NCBI GenBank assembly: GCA_900540885.1 | Contig: UQHJ01000025.1 | Span: 1 to 32,015, forward strand | Direction: 5' to 3' | DNA: 32,015 nt | DNA from: an uncultured Prevotella sp. | Lineage (GTDB): Bacteria; Bacteroidota; Bacteroidia; Bacteroidales; Bacteroidaceae | Shown here: one piece after another, positions 30,216 to 32,015 of the stretch | Layout: the number at the start of each line of letters is the position of its first letter | Position numbering within the stretch: position 1 is the stretch's first letter | Program-made: the position numbers and the translations under genes | Notes under the pieces: model-generated | What the model was told of the DNA's origin: nothing | The model's database searches: none | The model's input: the letters and a program-made list of their open reading frames with translations, nothing else

Positions 30216-30246
30216 TTTGAGTAAAAAGCATTTTTTTGTAGCTTTG
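30216..30246 (+). promoter_or_regulatory. Promoter of the acyltransferase gene (TTTG-19-TAnnTTTG)
   Basis: TTTG (30216-30219), 19 nt, then TAGCTTTG (30239-30246). Transcription should start near 30253, which rules out a protein start at 30217 and supports the ATG at 30331. Confidence 0.75.
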
Positions 30247-30272
30247 TGGCTCTTAGTGTCAAGGGTGCTGTA

Positions 30273-30327
30273 TATTAGCAAATTGTCACATTATCAAATT
30301 AGCAAATTATCAAATTGCCACATTGCC
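30273..30327. repeat. Octamer tandem tract in a 5' leader
   Basis: ATTAGCAA, ATTGTCAC, ATTATCAA, ATTAGCAA, ATTATCAA, ATTGCCAC at an exact 8-bp step. The tract ends just before the acyltransferase ATG, so it lies in the untranslated leader. Confidence 0.75.
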
Positions 30328-30330
30328 GTC

Positions 30331-31380
30331 ATGTTGAAATATATAAATGCGTTGCGTCTTCCGTTGGCAGCGCTTGTTGTATTCATTCATTCGTATAACA
30401 CAGCTTGGCGCGGGATTAACAGCCAAGTCGTAGATGGGTTGGGAACGATTTTATCGCGCACCTTGCCCACCTTTGCCGTACCTCTATTCTTTGCCATTTC
30501 GGGTTATCTCTTTTTTATCAATCGGCAAACGTTCAGTTGGAAAGGGTATGTAGAAAAGTTGCATCGTCGTTTTTATACTTTATTAATTCCTTACATTTGT
30601 TGGAATGTGATAGCCTTTGCGCTTTATGCCTTGAAGGATGTGAGTGCAGGACAGCTGTTACACCTGCCGTTGTCGTTTAATTTATTTTGGGGGTGTACGC
30701 AAGTAGGCGGTGAAGGATCAAATATATTAGGGTGGCATGTGATGGCAAGTACCGCTCCTGTGCAAGAACCTTTATGGTTTGTACGCGACTTAATGGTCAT
30801 TGTGTTGTGTTCCCCCCTTTTATATGCTATATTGCGTTACTTAAAGTGGTTGGGGTTGGCTATTGTGGCGATTGTTTATTATGCTGGGTTGTGGCCTAAT
30901 GTAGGAGGAATGACGTTGATTGGTGTGTGGTTTTTCATGTTAGGAGCGTGGTGTGGTATGAATAAATACGATGTAGGTGGTAAGTTAGCTCGTTATTGGC
31001 CTATATGTTTGGTTAGTTTCATCATTTCCTTTGGATTGCTTTTAGGTCGGGGGCCGGAATCGTTCGTTTGGCATCACGTATATGTGTTCTCTGCTATAGT
31101 CACGTCAATAGCCATTGCTTACATTGTAAGTGAACGTTGGCCAAGGAAGTACAAACTATCAAAGGCGAGTTTCTTCATTTATGCGGCTCACAATATCGTC
31201 CTATTGCCGCTTACCACAGTGTTGGCAAAGTGGGCAACGTATCAGTCAGCTTTCGTGCAATCAGTTGCCTTTATGATGTGTCCGTTTATTGCCATTGCAG
31301 TCTGCGTAATTGCTTATCTGTTGTTGCAACGTTTCTTCCCTCGCACAGTTTGGATTGTTACGGGAGGTAAAAGAGGGTAG
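30331..31380 (+). CDS. Acyltransferase-3 family membrane protein
   Basis: A 349-aa integral membrane protein with about ten hydrophobic helices. The N-terminal MLKYINALRLPLAALVVFIHSYN carries the conserved His20 of the acyltransferase-3 family, and PLWFVRDLMVIVLCSPLLY is the family segment in the middle. Members O-acetylate or acylate sugars of LPS, capsule or other envelope glycans; the acceptor here is unknown. A longer reading from 30217 is rejected because it covers the promoter and octamer repeats. It stands alone, divergent from holB. Confidence 0.87.
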   Translation: MLKYINALRLPLAALVVFIHSYNTAWRGINSQVVDGLGTILSRTLPTFAVPLFFAISGYLFFINRQTFSWKGYVEKLHRRFYTLLIPYICWNVIAFALYALKDVSAGQLLHLPLSFNLFWGCTQVGGEGSNILGWHVMASTAPVQEPLWFVRDLMVIVLCSPLLYAILRYLKWLGLAIVAIVYYAGLWPNVGGMTLIGVWFFMLGAWCGMNKYDVGGKLARYWPICLVSFIISFGLLLGRGPESFVWHHVYVFSAIVTSIAIAYIVSERWPRKYKLSKASFFIYAAHNIVLLPLTTVLAKWATYQSAFVQSVAFMMCPFIAIAVCVIAYLLLQRFFPRTVWIVTGGKRG

Positions 31381-31550
31381 GGGACTTCTATTAAAGGGTG
31401 ATATATAGGTAGTCCTTTTTTATCGTTGCGTTTGGACAAGCTCTTCCAACAATCCCTATACGTTTTTTAAATCCTTTGTTTTATCTTTCATGTTTCATTT
31501 TTCTTTGTAATAAGTTGAGTATCAATGCTTTAGAAAAATGAAACATAACA

Positions 31551-31733
31551 CTTCAATGTTTCATTTTAAGTTTCATGTTTCATTTTTCAAAACACTGTGG
31601 GAGCGATTTCACGCTCCCACAGTGTTTTGAAATCGCTCCCACAGTGTTTTGTGATCGCTCCCATTGTCTTTTTGTTTTTCTCCCTCAGTGTTTTTGAAAT
31701 GAAACATTGAAACTAAAAATGAAACATTGAATT
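31551..31733. repeat. Nested inverted repeat with inner perfect hairpin
   Basis: The left arm (31551-31597) reads TTCAATGTTTCATTTTAAG, then TTTCATGTTTCATTTTTC and AAAACACTG; the right arm (31687-31733) is its imperfect reverse complement. Inside is a perfect 17-bp hairpin, 31589-31605 with 31612-31628 (AAAACACTGTGGGAGCG and its complement, loop ATTTCA). Further TGAAACAT words continue on both sides (from about 31488 and to about 31800). No coding frame was recognised in the whole 31381-32015 stretch. Confidence 0.75.
31612..31699. repeat. Four 22-bp tandem units
   Basis: Units begin at 31612, 31634, 31656 and 31678, an exact 22-bp step. The first two contain CGCTCCCACAGTGTTTTG; the third and fourth are decayed (CGCTCCCATTGTC, TTCTCCCTCAGTGTTTTTG). 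They overlap the right arm of the inner hairpin, so the palindrome and the tandem array share sequence. Confidence 0.75.
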
Positions 31734-31855
31734 GTAATGTTTCAGCTTTTGAAAGTATTGATAATCAGTGAGTTGGGTGTAAAAGATGAAACATGAAACA
31801 TAAAAATAGCAAAGGTAAAATATACGTAAGCTAAGAGTGCCTATTCAGGGCATTA

Positions 31856-31907
31856 TGAAACGTTTTGTAGAGTTCTGTAAACTACAATTTGTCTGCCTAA
31901 TTGGGGG
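31856..31907. repeat. Dispersed repeat fragment (family A, copy 5)
   Basis: TGAAACGTTTTGTAGAG and TCTGTAAA are followed by ACAATTTGTCTGCCTAATTG and GGGG. The first part is the reverse complement of 13806-13834. It is joined directly to GC-rich sequence leading to the four-way-junction repeat at 31926, so two repeat families meet here. Confidence 0.65.
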
Positions 31908-31925
31908 CGCGTCCTCACCTGGGGG

Positions 31926-32015
31926 CGACGCGTCCCCGCGTCGGCATTTGCTAGTCAAGGCTCGATGCCTTGCGTCGCAAGTACTTTGAGATCGAGACGT
32001 GTAGTTTTTGCATCT
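31926..32015. repeat. Second, divergent copy of the four-way-junction repeat
   Basis: 31926-31972 match positions 1-47 at 46 of 47 bases (outer arm, first hairpin arm, TCGAT loop and start of the return arm). After GCCTTG the sequence departs: CGTCGCAAG and further bases replace the rest of the first hairpin. CTTGCG-T-CGCAAG forms a small hairpin at 31969-31981. Whether the outer stem is closed further on cannot be seen, because the window ends. Confidence 0.7.

Noticed and set aside
30217..30330. N-terminal extension of the acyltransferase
   Set aside because: It overlaps a consensus promoter and its translation (SKLSHYQISKLSNCHI) is just the octamer repeat read in frame.

Overview
This window is chromosomal DNA from a member of the Bacteroidales, most likely Prevotellaceae-like. 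The evidence is the gene set (S46 dipeptidyl-peptidase, GldH, a RicT/PSP1 protein, an outer-membrane barrel with a carboxypeptidase-regulatory-like N-terminus, fused DAHP synthase-chorismate mutase, AAA/PD-(D/E)XK protein), the absence of clear Shine-Dalgarno sequences, and several good Bacteroidetes-type promoters (TTTG, 19-20 nt, TAnnTTTG). The genus is an inference. No rRNA, tRNA, CRISPR array, prophage or transposase gene was seen.

Layout. 1-267: a folded repeat that can form a four-way junction, plus a copy of a dispersed repeat. 268-4034: S46 peptidase and an AAA/nuclease-fold protein. 4138-8608 (minus): a nucleotide operon, thyA > rRNA m5C methyltransferase > folA > 5'-nucleotidase-like phosphatase. 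9085-13709 (minus): an aromatic amino-acid operon, pheA > aminotransferase > DAHP synthase-chorismate mutase > tyrA. It is preceded by a promoter, a 28-codon leader peptide with nine Phe/Tyr codons in ten, and an intrinsic terminator with a visible competing antiterminator pairing. 13843-16795 (minus): ABC-type ATPase > DUF4435 TOPRIM-like protein (a PARIS/OLD-like pair) > HMA-AraC regulator > DUF2752 membrane protein. 17028-20171 (plus): a large outer-membrane barrel protein, closed by a strong bidirectional terminator. 20289-23548 (minus): DUF1634 and TauE/SafE permease, rpmH, trpS. 23707-26729 (plus): PFL-activating enzyme, LuxR-type regulator, and a Ser/Thr kinase with a BspA-like outer domain. 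26870-30146 (minus): holB > PSP1/RicT > gldH. 30331-31380 (plus): a membrane acyltransferase.

The intergenic DNA is unusually structured. At least five kinds of non-coding repeat are present: (i) the four-way-junction element at both window ends; (ii) long palindromic elements carrying TCTGCCTAATTG at gene 3' ends; (iii) a MITE-like family with TAAGTAGGT ends, one copy of which was interrupted by a different 193-bp MITE with a TTA target duplication; (iv) octamer tandem tracts, often as inverted pairs, including all three gaps of the aromatic operon; (v) a nested inverted repeat with 22-bp tandem units near 31.6 kb.

The strongest candidate for an undescribed system is the Phe/Tyr leader-peptide attenuator in front of pheA, because it would control both Phe and Tyr branches from one leader. 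The four-way-junction repeat and the PARIS-like operon come next.
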